Part shown: piece by piece, positions 26,957 through 35,342 of the stretch
How positions within the stretch are numbered: position 1 is the stretch's first letter
How the letters are laid out: each line of letters starts with the position of its first letter
Assembly: GCA_021779935.1 (NCBI GenBank)
Contig: JAJXZT010000062.1
Span: forward strand, 179,825-243,824
DNA from: Acidobacteriota bacterium
GTDB taxonomy: Bacteria > Acidobacteriota > Terriglobia > Terriglobales > Acidobacteriaceae
Reading direction: 5' to 3'
Length of the DNA: 64,000 bases
Program-made: the position numbers and the translations under genes
Notes under the pieces: generated by a model
The model's database searches: none
Told to the model about the DNA's origin: nothing
What the model saw: only the letters and a program-made list of their open reading frames with translations

Positions 26957-28174
26957 ATGAACATGAAGGTCCCTTGCACCATCTCGAAAAGCGTGGCGGC
27001 AGCTTTCACTCCCAGGACTGACTCGTGGGAAATCGCTGATTCGTTTGCGGGCTTGTTCGACATCGTCTCGGAAGGTGTCCTGGTCTTCAATGCAGATTCC
27101 CTCTGCGTGGCCGCCAATCGTCCTGCCTGTGTCCTGCTTGATCGACAGTTGGATCAACTCATCGGCCAGTCGCTGTTCGCCATCCTGGGAGTCGAAAAGC
27201 GCGAACTTTGCCGGCCGGACCTTGCCATCGAGAGGCAGCGCTGCGCATACCCGCAATGGCTGGCCTTGCGTCTTGTGAGCCATGATCGCAATCCCTTTGT
27301 AGTCACCTGTCGCGACATAACCCGTGAGCGCCAGCTCGAAGAACAATTGCTGCACTCGCAGCGTCTTCAGATCATCGGACAACTGACCAGCGGCATTCTT
27401 CACGACGTCAATAACATGTCGACGGTCATTCGCACGTGCGCGGAACTCCTCCAGCGCGGGTTGCCGGCCGGTTCGCCGCTTGCGCGCTACTCGCAGAACA
27501 TGGTGGCCGCCGTCGACCGCTCCACCCAGATCACGCGTCAGTTGCTCAACATTTCCCGTCGCGAACCCTCCGATCTTCAGCCGATTCATCTCCACGAGGT
27601 TGTCTCCGAGATGATCCCGCTGCTGCATCGGCTCGTTTCCGAACAAATCATCATTGAGGTCCATGCCGATCCGGCCGCCGCTGCCGTCAAGGCGGACCCA
27701 ACGCAGGTGGCGCAGGTGCTGCTCAATCTCGCGGTCAATTCGCGCGACGCCATGCCTGAGGGTGGAATGATTTCCATTCGCACCGCGGATGTCCTCTCCG
27801 ACGGGCCCGCCATGCCGGATAACATCCTCTCTCCCGGAAGGTACGTACTGCTTGAGGTTGGCGATACCGGCGTCGGGATGAGTGCCGAAGTACAGGCGCG
27901 CATCTTTGACCCATTCTTTACGACAAAGAAACACGGAAAAGGGTCGGGGCTTGGTCTGGCTACCGTGCGCGCCGTCGTGCAGTCCGCTGGCGGCTGCATC
28001 CTGGTGGAAAGCGAACCTGGAAACGGAACGCGCGTGCAGGTTTATTTTCCTGCCGTGGAACCCTTGAAGCCGGTCCGCGCGGAGACGCTAAAGCACCCGG
28101 GCGTTGCTTCCCTTCGTACTCCGCGATCCACTCCGTTACGCGGTTCAGCTCCGTCCGGCGCAAGCTCCGACTGA
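26957..28174 (+). CDS. Soluble PAS sensor histidine kinase
   Basis: The ATG at 26957 follows CGGAG; a second at 26963 is possible. Residues about 30-130 form a PAS fold (FDIVSEGVLVFNADSLCVAANRPACVLLD), joined to a HisKA-type dimerisation segment with the H-box GILHDVNNM (His at about 149). The HATPase has N-box QVLLNLAVNSRDAM, G1 GDTGVGM, F-box FDPFFTTKK and G2 GKGSGLGLAT, so all ATP-binding motifs are intact. No transmembrane helix is seen, so it senses a cytoplasmic signal. It precedes the OmpR-type regulator by 42 bp and is its likely kinase. Confidence 0.9.
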   Translation: MNMKVPCTISKSVAAAFTPRTDSWEIADSFAGLFDIVSEGVLVFNADSLCVAANRPACVLLDRQLDQLIGQSLFAILGVEKRELCRPDLAIERQRCAYPQWLALRLVSHDRNPFVVTCRDITRERQLEEQLLHSQRLQIIGQLTSGILHDVNNMSTVIRTCAELLQRGLPAGSPLARYSQNMVAAVDRSTQITRQLLNISRREPSDLQPIHLHEVVSEMIPLLHRLVSEQIIIEVHADPAAAAVKADPTQVAQVLLNLAVNSRDAMPEGGMISIRTADVLSDGPAMPDNILSPGRYVLLEVGDTGVGMSAEVQARIFDPFFTTKKHGKGSGLGLATVRAVVQSAGGCILVESEPGNGTRVQVYFPAVEPLKPVRAETLKHPGVASLRTPRSTPLRGSAPSGASSD

Positions 28175-28216
28175 ATTAATCGGCGGCAAGTTCAGTGGCT
28201 GTCTCATGGTGCAATT

Positions 28217-28903
28217 ATGCGAATACTGGTGGTGGAAGACGATGCTCCTCTGGCTAACTTCATCCGAAAAGGTTTTGAAGCCGAAGCGTACGCAGTCGAT
28301 ATCGCCAGCGATGGCGAACAGGCGCGAAACATGGCCGAAGACCTTGACTATGATCTTGTGCTTCTTGATCTCAACCTGCCCAAGCTCGATGGCATCTCGG
28401 TTCTGCGGCATCTCCGGCCGTTGAAGCCGCAGCTCCCCGTGCTTGTGCTCACTGCGCGGAGCCGTGTCGAGGATCGCGTCCAGGCTCTGGATGCCAGCGC
28501 CGACGACTGCCTCAACAAGCCATTCTCTTTCTCCGAACTCTCCGCCAGGGTGCGCGCCCTGATGCGCCGCGGCCGCCCGACGGCCGAGTCCGTTCTCCGC
28601 GTCTGCGATCTTGTGCTCGACCGCGTGGATCGCCGTGTGGAGCGCGCCGGACGTCGCATCGATTTAACGTCGAAGGAATTCGCGCTGCTCGAATACCTGA
28701 TGCGCAATGCCGGAAGGCGTATTACCCGCTCCATGATCATCGAGCACGTCTGGAACCTCAACTTCGACACCAGCACCAACGTCGTCGACGTCTACATCAA
28801 CTACCTTCGCAAGAAGATTGATGAGGGAGCCTCGTGCCGGCTCATCCACACCGTGCGCGGCGTGGGCTACGAGATCAGCGAACCCGAGGAGGTGGCAGTG
28901 TGA
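28217..28903 (+). CDS. OmpR family response regulator
   Basis: The receiver domain (1-115) has the acidic pair VVEDDA (8-9), phospho-acceptor Asp51 in LVLLDLNLP, and Lys in CLNKPFS near 100. The C-terminal winged helix runs from about 125 to 222 with LTSKEFALLEYLM, RSMIIEHVWNLNFD and RLIHTVRGVGYEIS. It should bind DNA when phosphorylated by the upstream PAS kinase. Its stop overlaps the GTG start of the next gene by GTGA. Its position a short way upstream of the flagellar cluster suggests control of motility or of the sigma-54 activator, but no binding site is evident. Confidence 0.92.
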   Translation: MRILVVEDDAPLANFIRKGFEAEAYAVDIASDGEQARNMAEDLDYDLVLLDLNLPKLDGISVLRHLRPLKPQLPVLVLTARSRVEDRVQALDASADDCLNKPFSFSELSARVRALMRRGRPTAESVLRVCDLVLDRVDRRVERAGRRIDLTSKEFALLEYLMRNAGRRITRSMIIEHVWNLNFDTSTNVVDVYINYLRKKIDEGASCRLIHTVRGVGYEISEPEEVAV

Positions 28904-29601
28904 ACTCCGCGCACCCGGGAGAGCGATCGTTTGCCAACGATCATCAGCGATTCGTATCGGATGTCTTCCATCATCTCGGGCAGCCGCTCACCGAACTGCG
29001 CTGTTCGATTGAGCTTGCCCTGCGCAAGCCGTTGGATTGTGCCGGTTATCGCGAAGCTTTGCGCAGCGCACTCCTGGCCGCCAATCGCGTCGTGGACGCC
29101 GCCAGCTTTGCCCGCCAGCTCGCCGAGGCCGAGTATCCCGGCGGAGATATCCAGGTCCTCGACGTTACGCGCATATTGCAGGAAGCTATCGATGACTTTC
29201 TGCCTGTCGCCGATGACGCAAAAGTCGCAATGGCATGGCGTATGGTCGATCCTGTCTTTATCCGCGCAGACCCGGCGCGCGTACATGAGATGTTGTTCCG
29301 CGTGATGGATTGCGTTTTGCATGCCGCATCCTCCGGCACCATGCTCACCGTCAGCGCGGAAAGCGGCGATGTGCAGGCAAGTCTCGAATTCTCCACGTGC
29401 TTTCAGCCGCTGCTCTGGGCCGAACCTTCCGATCATGACAATCCGAAGCCACCGGAGGAAATGCACCGCTCGCTTCAGGTCGCTCGTCAGATGGTCCAGG
29501 CCATCGGCGGAACCCTTCTCGAAAACACCGACTCCATCGGCAATACGGTTCGAATCCGCCTCCCACTGGCGGAAAATTCCGAAACAGTTCTTATCGGCTG
29601 A
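28900..29601 (+). CDS. Degenerate histidine kinase-like protein
   Basis: The GTG at 28900 overlaps the regulator's stop and follows GAGGAGG; upstream in-frame ATG at 28834 would lie deep inside the regulator gene. The 233-residue protein has an H-box-like segment FHHLGQPLTELR at residues 23-34 and a C-terminal GGTLLENTDSIGNTVRIRLPL that looks like the last strand-helix of a HATPase. Between them the N-box asparagine and a clear G1 (DxGxG) are missing. It therefore may be an inactive ATPase that modulates the upstream kinase/regulator pair, or a phosphotransfer or phosphatase partner. Translational coupling to the regulator supports a direct partnership. Confidence 0.75.
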   Translation: MNSAHPGERSFANDHQRFVSDVFHHLGQPLTELRCSIELALRKPLDCAGYREALRSALLAANRVVDAASFARQLAEAEYPGGDIQVLDVTRILQEAIDDFLPVADDAKVAMAWRMVDPVFIRADPARVHEMLFRVMDCVLHAASSGTMLTVSAESGDVQASLEFSTCFQPLLWAEPSDHDNPKPPEEMHRSLQVARQMVQAIGGTLLENTDSIGNTVRIRLPLAENSETVLIG

Positions 29602-29683
29602 TTCTGAAAAATCTTTAGCACAATAGAAAACTTTAATGCTGAACTAATCGGCTTCTAAGCTTCATGCGCTACAAATACCAACC

Positions 29684-30835
29684 ATGAGCACCGCTTCACA
29701 TTGTTCTCATTCCTATCCGGCTGGCGTATTGATTGCCAGCGCGAATGCCGATCTCCGCAAGCGGCTTGCACGCCGCCTCTTCGATGCGCAGTGGCTGGTG
29801 GACGAGGCGCTGGGCGGCGCCGATGCGCTCGGCAAACTGGAACTGAAACGTTGCCGATTGCTTCTGCTTGACTGCAAGCTCCCCGATCTCAACGCTGACG
29901 ATGTGATTGGTATTGTCGAATCGCAGTTTCCCGGAACTGACGTTGTCATGCTCGATCCGGCGACAGGAATGCCGCAGATTCCTCCGGAGCTGCGCGACAG
30001 CGCTCCTTATACCATGCTCGGACCGTGGGCAACTCCGGTAGGTCAGCCGATTTCGCTCGTGCAGGAAGAACGTCCGCCTGTCTGCGAAGACCCGCGTCTC
30101 CCCGGCATGATGGGCGACAGCGAAGCTATGCAGACGTTATATCGTCACGCGACCCTTGTGGCGCGACGCAACACGGCTGTACTCATCACGGGTGAAACCG
30201 GCAGCGGCAAGGAACTCGTCGCCCAGGCGATTCACGCGCTGAGCGCTCGCGCTCACGCGCCCTTCATTACCGTGAATTGCGCGGCCATTCCGGAGACGCT
30301 GCTGGAAGCTGAACTCTTCGGCCACACCCGCGGAGCGTTCACTGGCGCCGTACAATCGCGCACCGGAAAGGTGCAGGCTGCCGACGGCGGCACGTTGTTC
30401 CTCGACGAAATTGGAGAGATTACTCCCGCCATTCAGGCCAAGCTCCTGCGATTCCTCGAAAACGGCGAAGTGCAGCGCCTCGGCACTGCCGAAACCACGC
30501 GCATCGATGCCCGTGTGATAGCCGCCACTAACGCCTCTCTGCCGGAGCGAGTCGCCCGCCGCGAATTTCGCGACGATCTTTACTATCGTCTTTCGGTCTT
30601 TCCCGTAGTCATTCCTCCGCTGCGTCAGCGCGGAGAAGACATCCTCACGCTTGCCCGTCACTTCCTGCGCGAGTTTGCCGGGCATTCCCTGCGGCTCAGC
30701 GACGATGCCGCTGCACTCTTGTTGCGCCACGCATGGCCCGGCAACGTGCGCGAACTGCGTCACGTCGTCGAGCGCGCCTGTATCCTCGCCGAAGATTCCG
30801 GCATCCTGCTCCCGGAGCACTTCAGCCTCGGGTAG
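29684..30835 (+). CDS. Sigma-54-dependent activator of flagellar genes, without DNA-binding domain
   Basis: This 383-residue protein has a receiver-like domain (1-110), a sigma-54 interaction AAA+ domain (about 140-360) and then stops at EHFSLG with no Fis-type helix-turn-helix. The AAA+ part is complete: Walker A GETGSGKE near 170, the sigma-54 contact loop GAFTGA, Walker [12 protein letters not shown], and PGNVREL near the end. The receiver keeps Asp63 in LLLLDCKLP but the acidic pocket reads ASANAD in place of DD. Like FlgR of epsilonproteobacteria it may activate from solution. The gene sits 85 bp before flgB and its sigma-54-type promoter, so it is the likely flagellar master activator. 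Confidence 0.88.
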   Translation: MSTASHCSHSYPAGVLIASANADLRKRLARRLFDAQWLVDEALGGADALGKLELKRCRLLLLDCKLPDLNADDVIGIVESQFPGTDVVMLDPATGMPQIPPELRDSAPYTMLGPWATPVGQPISLVQEERPPVCEDPRLPGMMGDSEAMQTLYRHATLVARRNTAVLITGETGSGKELVAQAIHALSARAHAPFITVNCAAIPETLLEAELFGHTRGAFTGAVQSRTGKVQAADGGTLFLDEIGEITPAIQAKLLRFLENGEVQRLGTAETTRIDARVIAATNASLPERVARREFRDDLYYRLSVFPVVIPPLRQRGEDILTLARHFLREFAGHSLRLSDDAAALLLRHAWPGNVRELRHVVERACILAEDSGILLPEHFSLG

Positions 30836-30881
30836 TCACGCGCGCATCCTTGAGAAGTTTTTAAGGACCGCAGCCCGAAAA

Positions 30882-30897
30882 CGGAACTCATCTTGCA
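30882..30897 (+). promoter_or_regulatory. Sigma-54 promoter of flgB operon
   Basis: CGGAACTCATCTTGCA has GG (30883-30884) and GC (30895-30896) exactly 10 bp apart and ends with the consensus TTGCA. Predicted start near 30908, 13 bp ahead of flgB. Confidence 0.78.
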
Positions 30898-30920
30898 GCA
30901 ATGCCGCTGGAGGACTCGTC

Positions 30921-31271
30921 ATGAGCATGGTGGATAACCCGATGGTAGGTGCCCTGTCGCGATACCTCGATCTCGCCGCATTTCGCGCGGGCGTCGTCGC
31001 CGGCAACATGGCCAATGTCGATACGCCCGGCTACCGCACGCGAGACGTCGACTTCGCCCGCGAGCTTCACCGCGCCCTCGACGGCGACTCGATGACCAAG
31101 CCGGAAGCCCGCGAGATATCCGGCCTCATTGAACGTCCCGATGGAAACAACGTCAGCGTCGACCGCGAATCGCTTCTGCTGGCGCAAACCCAGTTGCAGT
31201 TCCACACCGGCGTCGAACTTCTCCGCAGTGAGTTTCGCCGTTTATCGACAGCCATCAATGAAGGGAAATAA
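30921..31271 (+). CDS. flgB: Flagellar proximal rod protein FlgB
   Basis: A 116-residue rod subunit. The frame extends far back into the activator gene, but ATG 30921 is preceded by GGAGG at 7 bp and begins the family sequence. The hallmark GNMANVDTPGYRTRDVDF lies at residues 29-46, as in all axial proteins, and the C-terminus has LAQTQLQFHTGVELL and RRLSTAINEG, the coiled region that polymerises. It is exported by the flagellar secretion system to form the rod base on the MS ring. First gene of the operon flgBC-fliEFGHIJ, right after a sigma-54-type promoter. Confidence 0.93.
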   Translation: MSMVDNPMVGALSRYLDLAAFRAGVVAGNMANVDTPGYRTRDVDFARELHRALDGDSMTKPEAREISGLIERPDGNNVSVDRESLLLAQTQLQFHTGVELLRSEFRRLSTAINEGK

Positions 31272-31274
31272 CCG

Positions 31275-31712
31275 ATGAACCTCTTTGGCATGATGGACGT
31301 AAGCGCGTCCGCGCTGGGAGCCGAACGTATTCGGGCTGAAGTTGTGGCCGCGAACCTTGCCAATGCTGAAAGCACGCGCACCACGCAGGGCGGCCCTTAT
31401 CAGCGCAAACAGGTCATCTTCGAATCCCGCGCCCAGCGTTTTCCGCTTATGCTCGCCGGCGCGCGCACCGGTGAAGCCTCCGCCGGGGGCGTGCAGGTGA
31501 GCCAGGTCGTCAGCGATCCTGCTCCCCCCGTGCTTCGTTATGAACCTTCGCATCCCGATGCGGACGCCAGGGGTTATGTCGCTTATCCCAATATCAATCC
31601 CGTGATGGAGATGACCGACCTGCTCGGAGTCGTACGCTCCTACCAGCTCAACATCGCGGCGGTCAACGCTTCCAAGCAGATGATTCAGCAGTCCATCGAC
31701 ATTCTTCGATAA
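31275..31712 (+). CDS. flgC: Flagellar rod protein FlgC
   Basis: The 145-residue protein starts 3 bp after flgB and matches FlgC along its length: ASALGAERIRAEVVAANLANAEST at the N-terminus, the EPSHPDADARGYVAYPNINPVMEMTDLL block in the middle, and the C-terminal AVNASKQMIQQSIDILR. It is a proximal rod component, assembled after FliE and FlgB in the periplasm. Length equals that of typical FlgC. Confidence 0.95.
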   Translation: MNLFGMMDVSASALGAERIRAEVVAANLANAESTRTTQGGPYQRKQVIFESRAQRFPLMLAGARTGEASAGGVQVSQVVSDPAPPVLRYEPSHPDADARGYVAYPNINPVMEMTDLLGVVRSYQLNIAAVNASKQMIQQSIDILR

Positions 31713-31721
31713 GGAGGCATC

Positions 31722-32015
31722 ATGCGCATCGACAGTGCAATGCCGCCGCAGTTACAAATGCCGGAGATGCCGTCGTCCGCCAGGCAGGGCGGCAAGTCTA
31801 CCGGATTCTCCGATACGCTCAACGCTGCCATTCAGACCGTGGAGCAGTCCGGCGCCGAGGCCGACGCGAAAGTAAAGCAGCTCCTCAACGGCGGCGAGGA
31901 CGTGCACAGCGCGATGATCGCCGTTGAACAGGCGAACCTGTCGTTTGAGCTGATGATGCAGGTGCGCAACAAGATCGTGGGCGCGTACCAGGAAGTGGCG
32001 CGTTTGCAGTTCTAG
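31722..32015 (+). CDS. fliE: Flagellar hook-basal body protein FliE
   Basis: A 97-residue adaptor that links the MS ring to the rod. The C-terminal half carries the family signature: DVHSAMIAVEQANLSFELMMQVRNKIVGAYQE. The N-terminal 30 residues are Pro/Met-rich and variable, as in other FliE. An AAGGAGG ribosome binding site is placed 5-8 bp before ATG 31722. fliF starts 6 bp after its stop. Confidence 0.93.
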   Translation: MRIDSAMPPQLQMPEMPSSARQGGKSTGFSDTLNAAIQTVEQSGAEADAKVKQLLNGGEDVHSAMIAVEQANLSFELMMQVRNKIVGAYQEVARLQF

Positions 32016-32021
32016 TGAACC

Positions 32022-33662
32022 ATGGCTGAAGCGACCAACTCGTTCGGTGGAGCCCTCTCGCAGGTAGTTTCGTTTGCGGGCAGCCTCAGTACTCGCCAGA
32101 AGTTGCTTCTCGGCGCAGGTGCGGTGCTGGTTGCTGCCACGCTCTTCGCCTTCGTCAGGTACACCGCCAAGCCGGACATGAAGGTGCTCTACTCCGGCAT
32201 GGACCCGGCAGAGGCGCAGGCGCTTGGCACGCGTCTCGCTGCCAGGAATATCAAGTACCAACTCTCGCCCGATGGGGCTACCGTCAGCGTCGCTGCCGAT
32301 CAGTTGGACGCTGGACGCATGGAAGTCGCTTCTCAACCCATGCCGCGCTCCGGACGACTCGGCTTCGAACTATTTGACAAGCCCAGTTGGGCTGCCAGCG
32401 ATTTCAACGAGAAGGTCAACTATCAACGCGCACTCGAGGGCGAACTCGAACGCACCATTCAGACGCTCAGTGATGTTGTCTCCGCGCGCGTTCATCTTGT
32501 CCTTCCGCCCGACTCCGTCTTCACCGAGTCGGACCGCGCCGCCAAAGCCAGCGTCGTGCTCAAGCTTCGCTCCGGGAGACTCTCGTTGCCGGAGCAGGCG
32601 GCCATCGCAAGGCTCGTCGCCGGCTCCGTCGATAAGCTGTCACCCGATAACGTCACCGTCGTCGATGCCGACACGAACCGCGCGCTTTCCACCGCCGCAT
32701 TTCCTTACGCGGCTGACGGCAACGGCAACACGCTCGACGATCTGCTCGCCGGACGCCTGGTAAAAACTCTGGAACCCGTTGTCGGCGCCGATCGCATTCG
32801 CGCCAGCGTTCACGTCGAATACGACATGAGCAGCAGCGAGGAGAATCAGGAGACCTACGATCCCAAGTCGACCGTCGCGCTCAGCACTCAACGTTCCGAG
32901 GAGCGTTCGGGTGCGGGCACTGTTGCCGGCGCGCCCGGAGCCAGCAGCAACATGCCCGGCGCCTCTGCCGCTGCCACGCGCAATATTGCCAATGAAGCGC
33001 AGTCCTCCAGTGAAAACAGCACCTTCGCCGTCAATCGTGTCGTGCGCCATACCGTGCAGCCCTCGGGACGCGTGAAGCGTATCGCCACCGCCTTGCTCGT
33101 CGATGACATAGTGACCATCAAGGATGAAAACGGTAAACGCTCGGAAGTACGCAGCAAGCGGTCACCCGAGGAATTGAAGCAGATCGAGGATCTCGCGCGC
33201 GCCGCCATCGGCTTCGACGCGACTCGCGGCGACGTCATCAGCGTCCAGAATATTTCTTTCCAGCCAACGCCGGTCGAGACGCCGTCCGCCCCAACCAGGG
33301 TTGAACGCGCTCTCCGCATCGTCAATGACTGGGCATCCGTGTTGCGGCTTGTCGGCGTCTTGCTGCTCTTCTTGCTCGTCTACCTGCTGGTGCTGCGGCC
33401 GGTAAAGCGCCAACTTGTCAGTTCATTCGAGTCGCATCAGAATGAACTGCCTCGCGCGGCCTCCGAACCGGAACAGGTGAGTGCGCCTGCCCGTCCCGTT
33501 GCCAGGGAAAAAGAGGAGGTCCTGCTCGACCTTCCCGACGCGACTCCTGAAATGCGTCGCCTCTCCGCTCTCACTCGCCACGTCGCCGAAAAGATCAAGG
33601 CTGAGCCGTTGCCCACGACGAAGCTTGTTCAGACCTGGATCCACGAGGAGGCGTCGAAATGA
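32022..33662 (+). CDS. fliF: Flagellar MS-ring protein FliF
   Basis: A 546-residue inner-membrane ring protein. Membrane spans are at about 30-47 (LLLGAGAVLVAATLFAFV) and about 440-460 (LRLVGVLLLFLLVYLLVL). Between them are the ring-building motifs: LYSGMDPAEAQ, MPRSGRLGFELFD, VNYQRALEGELERTI and SARVHLVLP, then the YRN-type beta-collar region. The C-terminal tail after the second span, with PEMRRLSALTRHVAE, is the FliG-binding segment. Its stop overlaps the fliG start (ATGA), as needed for equimolar MS/C ring assembly. Confidence 0.95.
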   Translation: MAEATNSFGGALSQVVSFAGSLSTRQKLLLGAGAVLVAATLFAFVRYTAKPDMKVLYSGMDPAEAQALGTRLAARNIKYQLSPDGATVSVAADQLDAGRMEVASQPMPRSGRLGFELFDKPSWAASDFNEKVNYQRALEGELERTIQTLSDVVSARVHLVLPPDSVFTESDRAAKASVVLKLRSGRLSLPEQAAIARLVAGSVDKLSPDNVTVVDADTNRALSTAAFPYAADGNGNTLDDLLAGRLVKTLEPVVGADRIRASVHVEYDMSSSEENQETYDPKSTVALSTQRSEERSGAGTVAGAPGASSNMPGASAAATRNIANEAQSSSENSTFAVNRVVRHTVQPSGRVKRIATALLVDDIVTIKDENGKRSEVRSKRSPEELKQIEDLARAAIGFDATRGDVISVQNISFQPTPVETPSAPTRVERALRIVNDWASVLRLVGVLLLFLLVYLLVLRPVKRQLVSSFESHQNELPRAASEPEQVSAPARPVAREKEEVLLDLPDATPEMRRLSALTRHVAEKIKAEPLPTTKLVQTWIHEEASK

Positions 33663-34681
33663 CGAAGCTCACGCCGGGCAACATTACCGGCCTGCGCAAG
33701 GCTGCGGTCCTCCTCGTCCTTCTCGGCGAGGATGTTGCCAGCGCCGTCTATCGTCATCTCTCCGAACAGGAGCTTCACACCGTCACGCAGGAGATCGCCG
33801 ATCTCGAATCCGTTCCTCCTGAAATCGCAACCAACGTCCTCGAGGAGTATTACGGCCTCACGCTCACGCAGGAATATCTCGCGCGCGGTGGTTCTGAGTA
33901 CGCAACGCGATTGCTCGTCAAGGCATTCGGCGAAGACCAGGCACACGAGATGCTCGACGCCGTCACGCGTGCGCAGGAGATGAGCGCCAGCAAGCTTGAT
34001 TCTTTGCAGAAGGCGGATCCACAGCAGCTCGCCAAGTTTCTCGAAGGCGAGCATCCGCAGACCATCGCGCTCATCCTCGCTCACCTCGATGCGCGGCAGG
34101 GTTCCGCGTTGCTGGTGAAGTTGCCGGAAGAAGTCCGCGCCGGGGCCATCAAGCGCCTCGCACTGTTGCGGCAATTCTCGCCGGAAATGGCGCAGCGTGT
34201 CTCCATGGTGCTGCACGAACGGCTCGTCGCTCTCGGCGAACAGAGCCGCCGTGCTTACGCCGGACTGCAGGGAGTAGCCGACCTGTTGAATCGTCTCGAC
34301 CCAACCGCCGGCAAGGGCATCCTCGAAAATATCGAGCATGAAGACCCCAAGCTCGCCACCAGCATTCGCAACCTCATGTTCACCTTCGACGACCTCATCG
34401 GCATTCCCGAGCAGGGCATGCGCGACTTGCTCGCCGCCGTCGACAAGAAAACACTGGCGCTCGCTCTGAAGGGCGCCCCGGAAGAACTGAAAAACCACAT
34501 TTTTAAATCCATGTCTTCGCGCGCGGTCGACATGTTGAAAGAGGACATGGACGTGCTCGGCCCCGTACGCTCCCGCGACGTCGCCAAATCGCAGCAGGAA
34601 TGCGTCGCCATTGCACGCAAACTCGAAGAAGAGGGCAAGCTCATACTGAAGTCCGAGGGAGAGGACGAATATGTCGTCTGA
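33659..34681 (+). CDS. fliG: Flagellar motor switch protein FliG
   Basis: A 340-residue rotor protein with the three domains seen in order: N-terminal FliF-binding domain (ITGLRKAAVLLVLLGEDVA), middle domain with the EHPQTIALILAHL motif at about 120-135, and C-terminal domain with LMFTFDDLIGIPEQGMRDLL and the charged LKGAPEELKNHIFKSMSSRA helix that contacts the stator MotA. All the charged residues of the torque helix region appear conserved. Overlaps fliF by 4 bp and fliH by 11 bp. Confidence 0.95.
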   Translation: MTKLTPGNITGLRKAAVLLVLLGEDVASAVYRHLSEQELHTVTQEIADLESVPPEIATNVLEEYYGLTLTQEYLARGGSEYATRLLVKAFGEDQAHEMLDAVTRAQEMSASKLDSLQKADPQQLAKFLEGEHPQTIALILAHLDARQGSALLVKLPEEVRAGAIKRLALLRQFSPEMAQRVSMVLHERLVALGEQSRRAYAGLQGVADLLNRLDPTAGKGILENIEHEDPKLATSIRNLMFTFDDLIGIPEQGMRDLLAAVDKKTLALALKGAPEELKNHIFKSMSSRAVDMLKEDMDVLGPVRSRDVAKSQQECVAIARKLEEEGKLILKSEGEDEYVV

Positions 34682-35342
34682 CGCGGTGACCCGTCCGGAA
34701 CCTCCGTCGCTTATAGAAGCATTCGCATATGTCGATGCATCTACCCTCCCCGGCGCCGGGCATGATAGTGACGGCTCAACCGACTCTCCTCCACACGACT
34801 CTCCCTCAGCTTCCGCGGAACTTCTGGCGCGCGTACGCGAGGAAGCTCTCCGTGAAGGTGAACACCGCGCCCGTATCGCTTTCGAAAAGGAAGCCGCACA
34901 GTTGCGCGCCCGGGTACAGCAACTCGCTGCCGATTTCTCCCGCGAGCGCGACCATTACTTCGAGCGCGTCGAGAACGAAGTTGTGCGCCTGTCCCTGGGC
35001 ATCGCCCGCAAGATCCTGCAGCGCGAGAGCCAGGCCGATCCGTTACTGCTTACCGGCCTCGTTCGCGTCGCGCTCGATCAACTCGACAAAACTTCTCGCG
35101 TCGAACTCCGTGTTCACCCTTCCTCCGCCCACGAATGGCGCGATTATTTTTCACGCACGCAAGGCCTGCAGGCTCCCGATGTAGTGGAAGACACCATGCT
35201 CGAAGCTGGCGCCTGTCTCCTCGTCGCCGAGGTTGGCACCACCGAAATCAGCATCACGCAACAGTTGGAAGACATCAAACAGGGCTTCCTTGATTTACTT
35301 GCTGAGCGCCCGCGCACGTCCGCGCGAGAGGTCGTGCAATGA
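34671..35342 (+). CDS. fliH: Flagellar export ATPase regulator FliH
   Basis: A 223-residue protein with a low-complexity N-terminus and a long coiled coil (about 55-110, rich in Ala, Arg, Glu) followed by the FliH/V-ATPase-E-like C-terminal domain with VRLSLGIARKILQRE, VRVALDQLDKTSRVELRVHP and DDTMLEAGACLLVAEVG-like text. FliH holds the FliI ATPase inactive and docks it at the export gate. Overlaps with fliG (11 bp) and fliI (4 bp) indicate tight coupling. Confidence 0.88.
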   Translation: MSSDAVTRPEPPSLIEAFAYVDASTLPGAGHDSDGSTDSPPHDSPSASAELLARVREEALREGEHRARIAFEKEAAQLRARVQQLAADFSRERDHYFERVENEVVRLSLGIARKILQRESQADPLLLTGLVRVALDQLDKTSRVELRVHPSSAHEWRDYFSRTQGLQAPDVVEDTMLEAGACLLVAEVGTTEISITQQLEDIKQGFLDLLAERPRTSAREVVQ

